DNA from: JBJGXI01 sp045635475
GTDB lineage: Bacteria; Bacillota; Bacilli; Bacillales; Amphibacillaceae
Direction: 5' to 3'
Length of the DNA stretch: 27,572 nt
Assembly (NCBI RefSeq): GCF_045635475.1
Contig: NZ_JBJGXI010000061.1
Coordinates: forward strand, 1-27,572
Under the pieces are notes generated by a model. That model worked only from the letters and a program-made list of their open reading frames with translations, was not told the origin of the DNA and did no database searches. The translations under genes were made by a program, and so were the position numbers. The first letter of the stretch is position 1. Every line of letters begins with the position of its first letter. Shown piece after piece: positions 7,787 to 15,179 of the stretch.

Positions 7787-8761
7787 TTACCAATCCAGCT
7801 GTGGTATGCTAGCTGCAACTGCGTCTATGTTTACTTCCTTATAAAATATTTTCAACTGGTTCTCATATGCTGCTTGTCGCTCTAATAACACATGATAGTC
7901 GTTATACAAAAGCTCATGATTTTTGCTTACCATTCCATTTTCTATAAAATCAAATAAATGAACAGGATATAATAAGCGCGCGTACAAAAGCCGCCAGCTA
8001 AAAATCGATAACGACCTTACCCGATCATATTCTGCTAAAAACTTGCTCGCCTTGGAAATTCCTTGGCCACCTTCTTCGAGCAAATATCCACGAACGACTT
8101 CGGCAATGTCCCGGGTCGGGTGGTCATAGACAAACTGATTGGACCAGATTACCGACTGCTGGATTTGATCTGTATAGCGGGCAAAAGTAATACAGGCACG
8201 ATCATATTCATGGAATCGCCAATCTTGTTCCGATTCTTGTAAATATTGAATAGCATTTTCCGACAATCCAATAATATATGGGAATGTATCAATTAGTAGA
8301 CGTTGATAACGTGACACTGGTCGCTCCTGATATTGCTGCTGGTAGTATTTTTCGAAAACATCAATTTTGTTTTCCCACAGTGTTCGCCATTGCCCATAGC
8401 TTGAAATATGGGGTGGGTCATATGGATAAGCAGAACCAATGTGATGAAAATAAGCTAATGCTTCTGGATGGGTACGAATTTCCTGTTGTTTCTTCAGCTG
8501 CGTGTGCATTACAACATAGTCTTGTTGCTCATACCGCGTACTTAATTGTTGGGATTGATTAGCGATTGGGGATGCAATATTTCCGATATTGTTAGAAGCT
8601 ATAAAATCACTAACTATTTTTTGTTCAAAGTATATCTCTTCAATGTTTTCCATAGGAGTGATAAAATAAAAATCATAACCATTTGTATACCCAGGAACGC
8701 CATTTACTGTTGTCTTCCTGCCTTGAAAATCACCCACATACTGGGACAATAATTGCTTCAA
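7787..8761 (-). CDS. yutH: Spore coat protein YutH (CotS/kinase-like family)
   Basis: 324 residues from a TTG at 8761, which follows AAGGGAG by 8 bases; an earlier ATG in the same frame, at 8902, has no such site and would overlap the divergent yutG. YutH belongs to the CotS-like proteins, which have an aminoglycoside-phosphotransferase-like fold and are found in the spore coat. The protein has the helical, aromatic-rich C-terminal half and the LIDTFPYIIGLSENAIQYL-type segment expected in the family; I see no complete kinase catalytic triad. A possible sigma-E promoter lies upstream. The position next to yutG and the thr genes matches the Bacillus order. Confidence 0.8.
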   Translation of the reverse strand: MKQLLSQYVGDFQGRKTTVNGVPGYTNGYDFYFITPMENIEEIYFEQKIVSDFIASNNIGNIASPIANQSQQLSTRYEQQDYVVMHTQLKKQQEIRTHPEALAYFHHIGSAYPYDPPHISSYGQWRTLWENKIDVFEKYYQQQYQERPVSRYQRLLIDTFPYIIGLSENAIQYLQESEQDWRFHEYDRACITFARYTDQIQQSVIWSNQFVYDHPTRDIAEVVRGYLLEEGGQGISKASKFLAEYDRVRSLSIFSWRLLYARLLYPVHLFDFIENGMVSKNHELLYNDYHVLLERQAAYENQLKIFYKEVNIDAVAASIPQLDW

Positions 8762-8795
8762 TTTGACATCTCCCTTTCTCCTAAGCTTCTGATTT

Positions 8796-8823
8796 AGTCT
8801 ATGATAACAATTGGGCAATCTGA
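8796..8823 (-). promoter_or_regulatory. Possible sigma-E promoter of yutH
   Basis: Minus-strand TCAGATT, 13 bases, CATAGACT; the -10 matches CATACAnT at all but one defined position. A mother-cell promoter would fit a coat gene, but the -35 is only a fair match. Confidence 0.3.
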
Positions 8824-8890
8824 ACTCTAATGAGGAAATCCTTGATGGGTATATTAGTAAAATACTATTCTTAATGTTAGGTGGATGAAC

Positions 8891-9400
8891 ATGGAACAAC
8901 ACACAAATGCAACAGCATTAGAAAAAAAAGCTAGGTCTTGGTTACAAGAGCGTGGTGTAACAATTGATGATATTGCTGATCTCGTTTACTATTTACAAAA
9001 TAAATACCAGGATAATTTAACAATGGACGATTGCCGTCATCATGTACACAAAGTATTAATGAAGCGTGAAGTACAAAATGCGATTATCACTGGAATCCAG
9101 TTGGATGTATTAGCGGAGAAAAAACTTTTGGAAGAACCGTTGCAAGAAGCAATTAGCATCGATGAAAGCTTGTACGGTGTTGATGAAATAATTGCCTTTT
9201 CTATCGTAAACGTGTACGGCTCTATCGGATTTACCAACTATGGTTATATCGATAAACAAAAACCAGGAATCTTGGCAAAGCTTAACGATAAATCAACCGG
9301 ACAATGTCATACCTTTTTGGATGATTTAGTGGGAGCCATCGCTGCTGCGGCATCTAGTCGTTTAGCTCACTCGGCGGCTAATGATCGTGACATTGATTAA
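8891..9400 (+). CDS. yutG: Phosphatidylglycerophosphatase A-type protein YutG
   Basis: 169 residues. The ATG at 8891 is preferred over one at 8885 because AGGTGG directly abuts 8885 but is 6 bases from 8891. PgpA-family enzymes dephosphorylate phosphatidylglycerophosphate to phosphatidylglycerol. The C-terminal acidic motif DDLVGAIAAAASSRLAH and the GSIGFTNYGYID stretch place it in this family. The Firmicute YutG group is mostly soluble with a long helical N-terminus, and it is unclear whether it works on the lipid in vivo. Divergent from yutH and followed by a strong terminator. Confidence 0.85.
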   Translation: MEQHTNATALEKKARSWLQERGVTIDDIADLVYYLQNKYQDNLTMDDCRHHVHKVLMKREVQNAIITGIQLDVLAEKKLLEEPLQEAISIDESLYGVDEIIAFSIVNVYGSIGFTNYGYIDKQKPGILAKLNDKSTGQCHTFLDDLVGAIAAAASSRLAHSAANDRDID

Positions 9401-9413
9401 TTATTTTTTAATG

Positions 9414-9442
9414 AAACCTCGCGGCCCATGCGAGGTTTTTTT
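9414..9442 (+). terminator. Rho-independent terminator after yutG
   Basis: Nine-bp stem AAACCTCGC/GCGAGGTTT, 7-base loop, then a run of seven T that begins inside the 3' arm. Confidence 0.9.
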
Positions 9443-9527
9443 GCGCCTTTTTACACTTCCATATTTATGTAAATTGTGCTAATATTTTTAGTTGTCTAAT
9501 AAAATTATCGTAAAGTAGGTCATACAT

Positions 9528-11093
9528 ATGAAACTAAGTCAACGCTTGTATTGGATCATACCGGTTTTATTCTTAACCGTGGGAACAGGAATTTTATTCT
9601 TTCAAAACCTGTTAGAAGTAACAGAAGTACCTGAAGATGATTGGAGCCGCGCAATACCAATTGGAGAATTAAGCGGGAATAAAGCACCTATTATAACAGA
9701 ACAAGATAATCAACTAGCATTAACTTATTTCGAAAATGAGACGTTAGTTCAGGATATATATGATCAAAATCTTAATTTCGTTACAAAAGAAGCATACCAA
9801 AATCTTCCTTTTGATAAATGGACGCAAGCTTTTATAGCAGAGAATACGGTACTATATCACGATTATTATCATATTTACGATGGGGAAACCAACGAACAAA
9901 TTACTGCTGCTAATGGATTTTTTCCACTTTCAACAAGCCTATTTTATCAAAAGGAATTAACCTTGTATAAGCTTGATCCAACTACATATCAATCTTATCC
10001 ATTGGTAACATTCGATCGTGAACCAGAAGGCGTAATTCCTAAACAAACAGATGATGGCAAAAATGTCTTGTTTACTTACACGCGAGATGTGAATCAATTA
10101 CATCTCACATTATTTGATCTTACTAAAGATCAAGCTGACATAATATATGAAAGTTCTCTTGCAATTGGTCACGATGAGCAAGTTGTTGAATTAAATTACG
10201 CCATCAACGAAGATCAACTTGCAGTGGTTTTGAAATTAAAGCGAAAACCACAGGGTGGCGGCACTCCAATTATCACGACCAAATTTATGGAAACAAATAT
10301 TTCAGATGCGAAACAGACACAGCTTATGGAACTAACATTCGGTGATCCGAAATCGGACTACGTTTTAGACGAAGTAGGCGACATTTCTATTGCATATGTT
10401 GATAGTCAAGTTAATCTGCTCTTTTCAGCTTTAGGAAGTACAGAAACTACCTTTAAGGATGCAGATGCATTTAACATCTATCAAGCTGTTGAACATGATG
10501 GGGAATGGGTTGTACAACGTCGTAGTAATACAAGTGGATTATCTACGAAGCCTGCATGGATGATGGAAAATCAAGTATTATGGTTAGAAAAAGATGGCGC
10601 TAATAGCACATTGTATGTTTCATCCAATGATCCAGAGATTATTAATCGAGCAGATTCGTGGAATCGTGATGATTTCTTAAATGCACTAGGTAAAACACTC
10701 GGTATGCTATCTGTTTCATTATTTACCCTGTTTGTAACGGCAATCTGGTATTTAGTACCGTTTACACTTATCTCGCTAGGATTATTAGTTAATCGCAGAG
10801 TAATCGATGGAGATCCTAGTTGGATTTATTATAGTGGTGTCGGTGTTTATTTATTGACAGCTTTGCTTTTTAAGGACAATTTGTTTATTGACAATGTTTA
10901 TCAAAATGGGCCTGACTACTTAACATTCACGAATAGCGATTTTGTCTATATTATTGGATTCGCCTTAATCGCTCATCTCACTACATTGCTCGGAGCAAGA
11001 CGAAAGGATTGGAGCAGACCAATTGATGCTTTCTACTTTATCTTAGTTCACATCTTATTATTAACAATATTCTTTGGGCCATATTTAATATAG
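9528..11093 (+). CDS. Unrecognised 521-residue membrane protein with large extracytoplasmic domain
   Basis: One N-terminal membrane helix (about residues 8-27) is followed by about 360 polar residues rich in beta-strand-like segments with repeated hydrophobic-aromatic patterns (for example LTLYKLDPTTYQSYPLV, LHLTLFDL, NIYQAVEHDGEWVV). These resemble blades of a beta-propeller. Then come four or five hydrophobic segments between about 390 and 520. The topology suggests an outside sensor or binding domain coupled to a small membrane bundle. There is no signal cleavage site, lipobox or catalytic motif. ATG at 9528 with a weak GTAGGT site. It is a single gene closed by a strong terminator, sitting where B. 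subtilis has yutF. I assign no function. Confidence 0.8.
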   Translation: MKLSQRLYWIIPVLFLTVGTGILFFQNLLEVTEVPEDDWSRAIPIGELSGNKAPIITEQDNQLALTYFENETLVQDIYDQNLNFVTKEAYQNLPFDKWTQAFIAENTVLYHDYYHIYDGETNEQITAANGFFPLSTSLFYQKELTLYKLDPTTYQSYPLVTFDREPEGVIPKQTDDGKNVLFTYTRDVNQLHLTLFDLTKDQADIIYESSLAIGHDEQVVELNYAINEDQLAVVLKLKRKPQGGGTPIITTKFMETNISDAKQTQLMELTFGDPKSDYVLDEVGDISIAYVDSQVNLLFSALGSTETTFKDADAFNIYQAVEHDGEWVVQRRSNTSGLSTKPAWMMENQVLWLEKDGANSTLYVSSNDPEIINRADSWNRDDFLNALGKTLGMLSVSLFTLFVTAIWYLVPFTLISLGLLVNRRVIDGDPSWIYYSGVGVYLLTALLFKDNLFIDNVYQNGPDYLTFTNSDFVYIIGFALIAHLTTLLGARRKDWSRPIDAFYFILVHILLLTIFFGPYLI

Positions 11094-11108
11094 AAACGAA
11101 ACACAAAT

Positions 11109-11148
11109 TGCCCCTGATTTTCACAAATCAGGGGCATTTCTTTTTATT
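11109..11148 (+). terminator. Rho-independent terminator
   Basis: Perfect 12-bp stem TGCCCCTGATTT/AAATCAGGGGCA with a TCAC loop, followed by TTTCTTTTTATTT. It ends the 521-residue membrane protein gene. Confidence 0.9.
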
Positions 11149-11168
11149 TATGATTATTTTGCAATGTG

Positions 11169-11509
11169 GTTAATGCGCAAAACAGCTAAACTCCGTCGTA
11201 AGGTAGTGCTTGGGATAGTGCTATCACCCGTTCCGTCAGAATACTTCGCTTTCCGCGGGGAGCGACGAGCCTCCTCGAACTGCGTTCTGCGGGGTCTCGT
11301 CCCTGCTCTTTTTTCCCGCAGGAGTCGAGGTATTCTGCCTCCACTTGCTTAGTATTTCAAATTGTAGAAAAGCGTGAGGAAACTATTCCATCAGAGGAAA
11401 TGAACTTCGACTCCTGCGGGAATAGTGGCTCACTAGCCCCCCGCGGAAAGCGAAGTGGATTTCCGGAGCGGTGCAAGCACTCTCCAAGTTACGACGGAGT
11501 TTACTTCAA
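11169..11509. repeat. Large foldback repeat R1
   Basis: A 341-bp element of nested inverted repeats: outer arms AAACTCCGTCGTAA (11188-11201) with TTACGACGGAGTTT (11489-11502); middle arms CTTCGCTTTCCGCGGGG (11244-11260) with its exact complement (11439-11455); inner arms CCCGCAGGAGTCGA (11315-11328) with TCGACTCCTGCGGG (11407-11420). It is more G+C-rich than its surroundings. It shares its ends with R2 (20471-20825) and its left end with R3 (27281 on). No transposase is encoded. I recall similar GC-rich palindromic repeats in other alkaliphilic or halophilic Bacillaceae; the family name is unknown to me. Confidence 0.8.
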
Positions 11510-11520
11510 TTACGACTTAT

Positions 11521-11958
11521 CTATTCTTTAGAAAATGCTGTTACTACATCAAGCTCATTATTCAAATATGTACGAATATGTGTACTAAATTGCTCTAACT
11601 CATCGAAATGCTTGTTCATTGTTTCAAAAATAAAATCATGATTTACCGTTAAGTATTCTTTTACTAACTTCTGCCTTAAACCAATTATTTCTTTATAATT
11701 ATCGATTTGATCAACCGGCAATACACGTTCATCGACGAGAATATCAATAATATCAAAAAAGCTTCCCGGATCGCGCATAATGAATCCGTCAATCATCATA
11801 TTACCAACATCAAGCATCGATTCAATAATCATCTGGGATATACGCTCGAGACTAAGCTTCTCTAAAAAGGACTCAAATGAATGCTGTTCTAATTCTTGTA
11901 ACAAACCTTCCATATATAAAAGTGTTTCTTCAATTTTATTTCGATCAACAAAATACAT
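11521..11958 (-). CDS. yutE: YutE family protein (DUF86, HepT-like)
   Basis: 145 residues, ATG preceded by GGAGGAA 6 bases upstream. All-helical DUF86/HepT-related protein. The block DGFIMRDPGSFFDIIDILVDE is typical of the YutE branch. In HepT toxins a conserved R-x4-6-H-x-Y motif gives RNase or AMPylation-acceptor function; here the matching position reads RQKLVKEYL, where the histidine is replaced by glutamate, and no partner nucleotidyltransferase gene (MntA type) adjoins. So it is probably a non-toxic housekeeping relative. It is transcribed alone toward repeat R1. Function is not established. Confidence 0.88.
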   Translation of the reverse strand: MYFVDRNKIEETLLYMEGLLQELEQHSFESFLEKLSLERISQMIIESMLDVGNMMIDGFIMRDPGSFFDIIDILVDERVLPVDQIDNYKEIIGLRQKLVKEYLTVNHDFIFETMNKHFDELEQFSTHIRTYLNNELDVVTAFSKE

Positions 11959-12115
11959 TGTTACTTCCTCCTACTCGTTACTCCCCACTATCATACCATA
12001 ATTTTTTTCGAATTATTGCTAGTACGCAAAACATGCAGATCAGGCAAAAAAGATAGGACGCATGGATAATAAACCTTGTCTCGGAAAAAATAAGGATATA
12101 ACAGGAGGTTATCTG

Positions 12116-12400
12116 ATGTTCAATGAAGATGAGGAAAAATACTCTGACTTTTCTAACGTGGAAGCTGGAAGAAATTATTTAATACCAGAACAGCTACCTG
12201 AAGGCCCATATGGCTCACCAATAAATAAGGATAAACCAGTACAAAATAAAAGTACGCCATGGAAAGAAGGGCAACGATATTATAGTGCCTTCAATTTTCC
12301 TGATAAAGATCAGCACCAAGATCTTCCTAGACAGGAGGATGGTGCACACCCTATCCATGATCATGATGGTGATGTTGAGCCAAATGAAGAAGATAAATAA
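12116..12400 (+). CDS. Small acidic conserved protein of unknown function
   Basis: 94 residues from the ATG at 12116, which follows AGGAGG by 8 bases; an in-frame ATG at 12062 lacks a site. The protein is very hydrophilic and acidic, with no hydrophobic core segment, membrane helix or cysteine. Conserved-looking blocks are EGPYGSPI, NKSTPWKEGQR and DLPRQEDGAHPIHD, which I recall from short 'cytosolic protein' entries in Bacillaceae. It is likely disordered or wrapped on a partner. It is flanked by yutE and yutD and ends at a hairpin shared with convergent yutD. No function can be stated. Confidence 0.75.
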   Translation: MFNEDEEKYSDFSNVEAGRNYLIPEQLPEGPYGSPINKDKPVQNKSTPWKEGQRYYSAFNFPDKDQHQDLPRQEDGAHPIHDHDGDVEPNEEDK

Positions 12401-12404
12401 GACG

Positions 12405-12429
12405 AGCTACCCTTTTTCTTAGGGTAGCT
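12405..12429. terminator. Hairpin between convergent genes, likely shared terminator
   Basis: Nine-bp perfect stem AGCTACCCT/AGGGTAGCT with a T-rich 7-base loop, between the small acidic gene and yutD. Downstream T tracts are weak in both directions (minus side: CGTCTTATTT), so it is a modest bidirectional terminator. Confidence 0.55.
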
Positions 12430-12432
12430 ACC

Positions 12433-12714
12433 TTAGTCTGTTTGGCGCTTCATAATAAAGTACGCACATCCAAAATTACAATACTCATATAAATAATCGT
12501 CTAATGTACTTATTTTCGTATCAAACGTAGCTTTTGGATTTTGGTCATCATAAAATCCTTTTAATCGTAACTGCTCATAACCCCAATCACCAACTACGAA
12601 GTCATATTTGCTTAAGATATCACTGTAACGTTCCTGTAGGACATCATTATTATATCCATTCTTTACATCCTCAATGATTTCATATTTATTACCTTGGACT
12701 TCTATTATCAACAA
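12433..12714 (-). CDS. yutD: YutD family protein (DUF1027)
   Basis: 93 residues. It matches the YutD pattern: VVGDWGYEQLRLKGF, KATFDTKISTLDDYLYEYCNFGCAYFI, with a CxxxC pair in YCNFGC. The start is TTG at 12714 (a second TTG follows at once), after an AAGGGG site; there is no ATG nearby. B. subtilis YutD has the same core with a slightly longer tail. Cytoplasmic; the biochemical role is unknown to me. Monocistronic, convergent with the small acidic gene. Confidence 0.9.
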   Translation of the reverse strand: MLIIEVQGNKYEIIEDVKNGYNNDVLQERYSDILSKYDFVVGDWGYEQLRLKGFYDDQNPKATFDTKISTLDDYLYEYCNFGCAYFIMKRQTD

Positions 12715-12884
12715 CTTTCACCCCTTAATTTCTCGTTCTAGTGTATCATAATTTTAATCTTTTTTAACTAACAAAAGCAATAGCCCAAGCAATTCATTTT
12801 TTAGGATATGATTTACTAGCATGTATTTTGAAAAAGGAATCAAACTAAGACATGGGGAGATTTATTTTACCAGGAGGGTTAATC

Positions 12885-13481
12885 ATGGTCTTAAAAAAGT
12901 ACGTTCTTTCATTTTTAATTGTACCACTGCTTATTATGGCTGGCTGTGCAGGTACAAATAATGCTGATTCTGATCGAACCGAGGAAGCGGATAATGACTT
13001 AGATGAGTTTATGGAGCCTGCACAATCAAATGGAGATTTAAATGGTCAGCTTGGTTATGTCAATTACAACAAAGATGAACTTGAAATGACAGATGACCAA
13101 CCACAGGTTGTTACTGTTAACAGACAAAAAATGGCGGACACAATTAGCCGCATGATTTTGACTTATGAGGGCTTTGAACAAGTTGCAACACTTGTAACCG
13201 ATGATGAGGTATTGATTGCTTATCAGAAGCCTGATGATCTAGACCGAAACAAAGCAGCTTCAATCGTAAAGAAAACCGGTCTTTCGATACTACCTCGATT
13301 TTATGATATCTACGTTTCTGATCAAGCAGTATCTTTTCGTGACATTCAAAGCTTACAAAATTCTACAACATTGAATGATAATTACGAGCAGACGCTGGAA
13401 AATATTATTAATGACATGAAGAAACATCCTCAGGGAGAGTATGTGAGCGAAAACAATAATATGGAAAATGAAAACAAGTAA
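12885..13481 (+). CDS. yutC: YhcN/YlaJ family sporulation lipoprotein (YutC-like)
   Basis: 198 residues from the ATG at 12885, after CCAGGAGGG. The signal peptide ends in the lipobox LIMAGC (Cys20), so the mature protein is membrane-anchored and extracytoplasmic. After an acidic linker, the YhcN/YlaJ domain includes QKMADTISRMILTYEGFEQVATLVTD and the segment DLDRNKAASIVKKTGLSI. YhcN-like proteins are spore membrane lipoproteins; their job in germination or spore membrane structure is not fully settled. The location between yutD and lytH matches B. subtilis yutC. An in-frame ATG upstream at 12852 lacks a binding site. Confidence 0.85.
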   Translation: MVLKKYVLSFLIVPLLIMAGCAGTNNADSDRTEEADNDLDEFMEPAQSNGDLNGQLGYVNYNKDELEMTDDQPQVVTVNRQKMADTISRMILTYEGFEQVATLVTDDEVLIAYQKPDDLDRNKAASIVKKTGLSILPRFYDIYVSDQAVSFRDIQSLQNSTTLNDNYEQTLENIINDMKKHPQGEYVSENNNMENENK

Positions 13482-13487
13482 AATTTG

Positions 13488-13526
13488 GCACCTGAACCTA
13501 TTTATTTAGGATAGGGTGCTTTTTTC
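13488..13526 (+). terminator. Rho-independent terminator after the YhcN/YlaJ gene
   Basis: GCACC (13488-13492) pairs with GGTGC (13515-13519), with an inner CCTA/TAGG pair, followed by seven T. Confidence 0.75.
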
Positions 13527-13558
13527 CATTTATCTTTCTGCTCATGTCGTACACACTA

Positions 13559-13565
13559 CATACTA
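13559..13565 (+). promoter_or_regulatory. Possible sigma-G -10 box of lytH
   Basis: CATACTA matches the sigma-G -10 consensus and lies 13 bases before the ribosome binding site of lytH, which in B. subtilis is a forespore gene. I could not find a good -35, so this is tentative. Confidence 0.3.
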
Positions 13566-13597
13566 GTGACGGTCTATCAGGAGGTGAAAATGTTTTA

Positions 13598-14575
13598 ATG
13601 CTTACAATTAGTCGATTTATCGTAATCGTATGTGTATGTATCACCGCAAACATAGCACATTTATCTTACGTGTCAGCAGAAGAAGAAGTGGATAAAGATG
13701 AACAAAGAATGGCACTTTATAAAAAAACAGAAGCACTTACAATGATCCCTTGGTATTACCTTGCTGCCATCGACCAATATGAGCGTAATACACAAAAAGA
13801 AACTGCATCGGAAGATTTAATAGCTATTACAATACCCGAGTTTGATTGGTATGGTGCAGGTAATATTACGAATAGCAACGAATCATATATGATTTCATTG
13901 TTTAATGGCATAGGACAAGATGGTAACGGGGATGGTTTGGCAGATCGTAAGAACAATGAAGATATTTTATACACAACTGCTAACTATCTTCGTACATTTG
14001 GTTCCTCTAAGGATGACATAAAAATTGCTTTATGGCGTTATTATCAAAGGGACTTATCAGTTCAAACCATTATCAATATCGCCAAAGTTTATAAAACTTT
14101 TGATACGATTGCATTAAATGACAATGATTTTCCGATTCCGCTTCAACACAACTATAGCTATCGTAACACGTGGGGAGATGCGCGCGGCTTCGGTGGAAGA
14201 AGAATACATGAAGGCACAGATATTTTTGCCAACTACGGTGTACCGGTCAAATCAACTACCTATGGTGTCGTTGAGATGAAGGGTTGGAATCGCTTTGGTG
14301 GTTGGAGAATTGGTATTAGAGATATACGAAGTAACTATCACTATTATGCTCATCTAAATGGTTACCAAGAAGGCCTTGAAGTAGGAGACGTTGTAAAGCC
14401 TGGTGATGTGATTGGTTCAGTGGGGGCAACTGGATACGGGCCACCTGGAACGTCAGGTAAATTCCCACCACACCTGCACTATGGCATGTATAAAGACAAT
14501 GGATATAGCGAGTGGTCGTTTGACCCTTATCCATATTTAAAACGTTGGGAGCAGCAAGCGAGGAAGAAAAAGTAG
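13598..14575 (+). CDS. lytH: Sporulation L-Ala-D-Glu endopeptidase LytH (M23 family)
   Basis: 325 residues from ATG 13598; AGGAGGTGA lies 10 bases upstream, while an in-frame ATG at 13544 lies above the likely promoter. A signal peptide (about 1-27, ending YVSA) directs export. The N-terminal half is helical and holds a DGNGDG loop (about 108-113) like those next to lytic-transglycosylase-type domains. The C-terminal M23 domain has zinc ligands His204 and Asp208 (HEGTD), His252 (YYAHL) and the HLH pair (292, 294). LytH trims peptidoglycan side chains during spore cortex maturation. It matches the B. subtilis yunA/lytH position, but lipA is absent between it and the preceding gene. Confidence 0.93.
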   Translation: MLTISRFIVIVCVCITANIAHLSYVSAEEEVDKDEQRMALYKKTEALTMIPWYYLAAIDQYERNTQKETASEDLIAITIPEFDWYGAGNITNSNESYMISLFNGIGQDGNGDGLADRKNNEDILYTTANYLRTFGSSKDDIKIALWRYYQRDLSVQTIINIAKVYKTFDTIALNDNDFPIPLQHNYSYRNTWGDARGFGGRRIHEGTDIFANYGVPVKSTTYGVVEMKGWNRFGGWRIGIRDIRSNYHYYAHLNGYQEGLEVGDVVKPGDVIGSVGATGYGPPGTSGKFPPHLHYGMYKDNGYSEWSFDPYPYLKRWEQQARKKK

Positions 14576-14581
14576 AGAAAC

Positions 14582-14730
14582 AAAAGCGCAAGCGCCCGTT
14601 TAGCGACGTATGGACTGGACTGAACCGTAGGAAATAAAGGAAACACGGTGAACGAAGTGAACCGATGTTGACTTATCGTACGGAGGCGGGTGTTGTCTCA
14701 CTAGTCGCTGGGTGCTGGAGCTGGATGTGG
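14582..14730 (+). repeat. Structured repeat element, copy A
   Basis: Begins AAAAGCGC and ends in GGAGCTGGATG. AGCGCCC (14591-14597) and AGCGAC (14602-14607), separated by GTTT, pair with the adjacent blocks GTCGCT (14704-14709) and GGGTGCT (14710-14716). This gives a two-block stem with a left-side bulge closing about 96 bases. It directly follows lytH and has no coding potential that I credit. Elements with this wording recur in Bacillaceae genomes in my memory, but I cannot name a described family. Confidence 0.65.
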
Positions 14731-14788
14731 CTAAATAACTTAGTAAGATATCCACAGTTGTTTAATTTTATAATTTCCTGGACAGTAA

Positions 14789-14993
14789 GAAAAGCGCGCA
14801 GAGCGCCGCCCGAGAAACGTAGCGACTGGAGCGAATCGACTGAGATAAAGGAATTATCCCCCTGCAAAAGGGGTATGTCGACGTTGGACGACAAGTCCTC
14901 TCTTAGTCGACCTTCCATTAAACTTGAATCGATGATCACTTAGCGTAAGGCGATTCGTGAAGTCGTGTAGTTTCTGGCGCTCGGAGCTAGACA
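14789..14993 (+). repeat. Structured repeat element, copy B
   Basis: Begins AAAAGCGCGC and ends CGGAGCTAGACAC. AGCGCC (14802-14807) and AGAAAC (14813-14818), separated by GCCCG, pair with GTTTCT (14970-14975) and GGCGCT (14976-14981). The architecture is the same as copy A, though the closing sequences and the interior differ. It contains an inner hairpin TCCCCCTGCAAAAGGGG (14857-14873). Confidence 0.6.
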
Positions 14994-15027
14994 CTTGTAC
15001 AAATTTCTTTACTTCCATAGAGAAAGA

Positions 15028-15063
15028 AAAACCCTTACCACTGAATGATGTGGTAAGGGTTTT
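15028..15063 (-). terminator. Terminator of the NSS transporter operon
   Basis: Perfect 14-bp stem (15028-15041 with 15050-15063) and 8-base loop; on the minus strand it runs into TTTCTTTCTCT. It lies just after the metS-like gene. Confidence 0.85.
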
Positions 15064-15069
15064 AAATAT

Positions 15070-15177
15070 TTATTTATTTGCTTTTGAAACTAGAACTGCA
15101 TTTATAATACTAGCTGCAAGTCCTCCCCAAATCACAACTACACCAATGATCGCCATTGTAATTGCTCCACCTGACAT
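15070..15177 (-). CDS. metS: MetS-type small subunit of an NSS amino acid importer (35 aa)
   Basis: 35 residues, ATG at 15177, only 2 bases after the stop of the NSS transporter gene; its AGGAGGG binding site lies in the last codons of that gene. The product is one membrane helix (about residues 6-30, with IWGG in the middle) bearing MSGG at the front and the short tail SKANK. In Corynebacterium, MetP (an NSS protein) needs the tiny membrane protein MetS for methionine and alanine import; this ORF has the size, topology, location and IGVVVIWGG character of that partner. The assignment to the family is good; the substrate is inferred. Confidence 0.8.
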   Translation of the reverse strand: MSGGAITMAIIGVVVIWGGLAASIINAVLVSKANK

Positions 15178-15179
15178 AA

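Noticed and set aside
11164..11352. 62-codon ORF inside R1
   Set aside because: It follows the palindromic repeat sequence and has no binding site or homologous content.
11169..11509. Insertion sequence
   Set aside because: No transposase frame; the nested palindromes and repeated ends fit a non-autonomous repeat instead.
14665..14943. Overlapping ORFs on both strands across copies A and B
   Set aside because: They arise from structured repeat DNA; composition is not protein-like and neither has a credible start signal.
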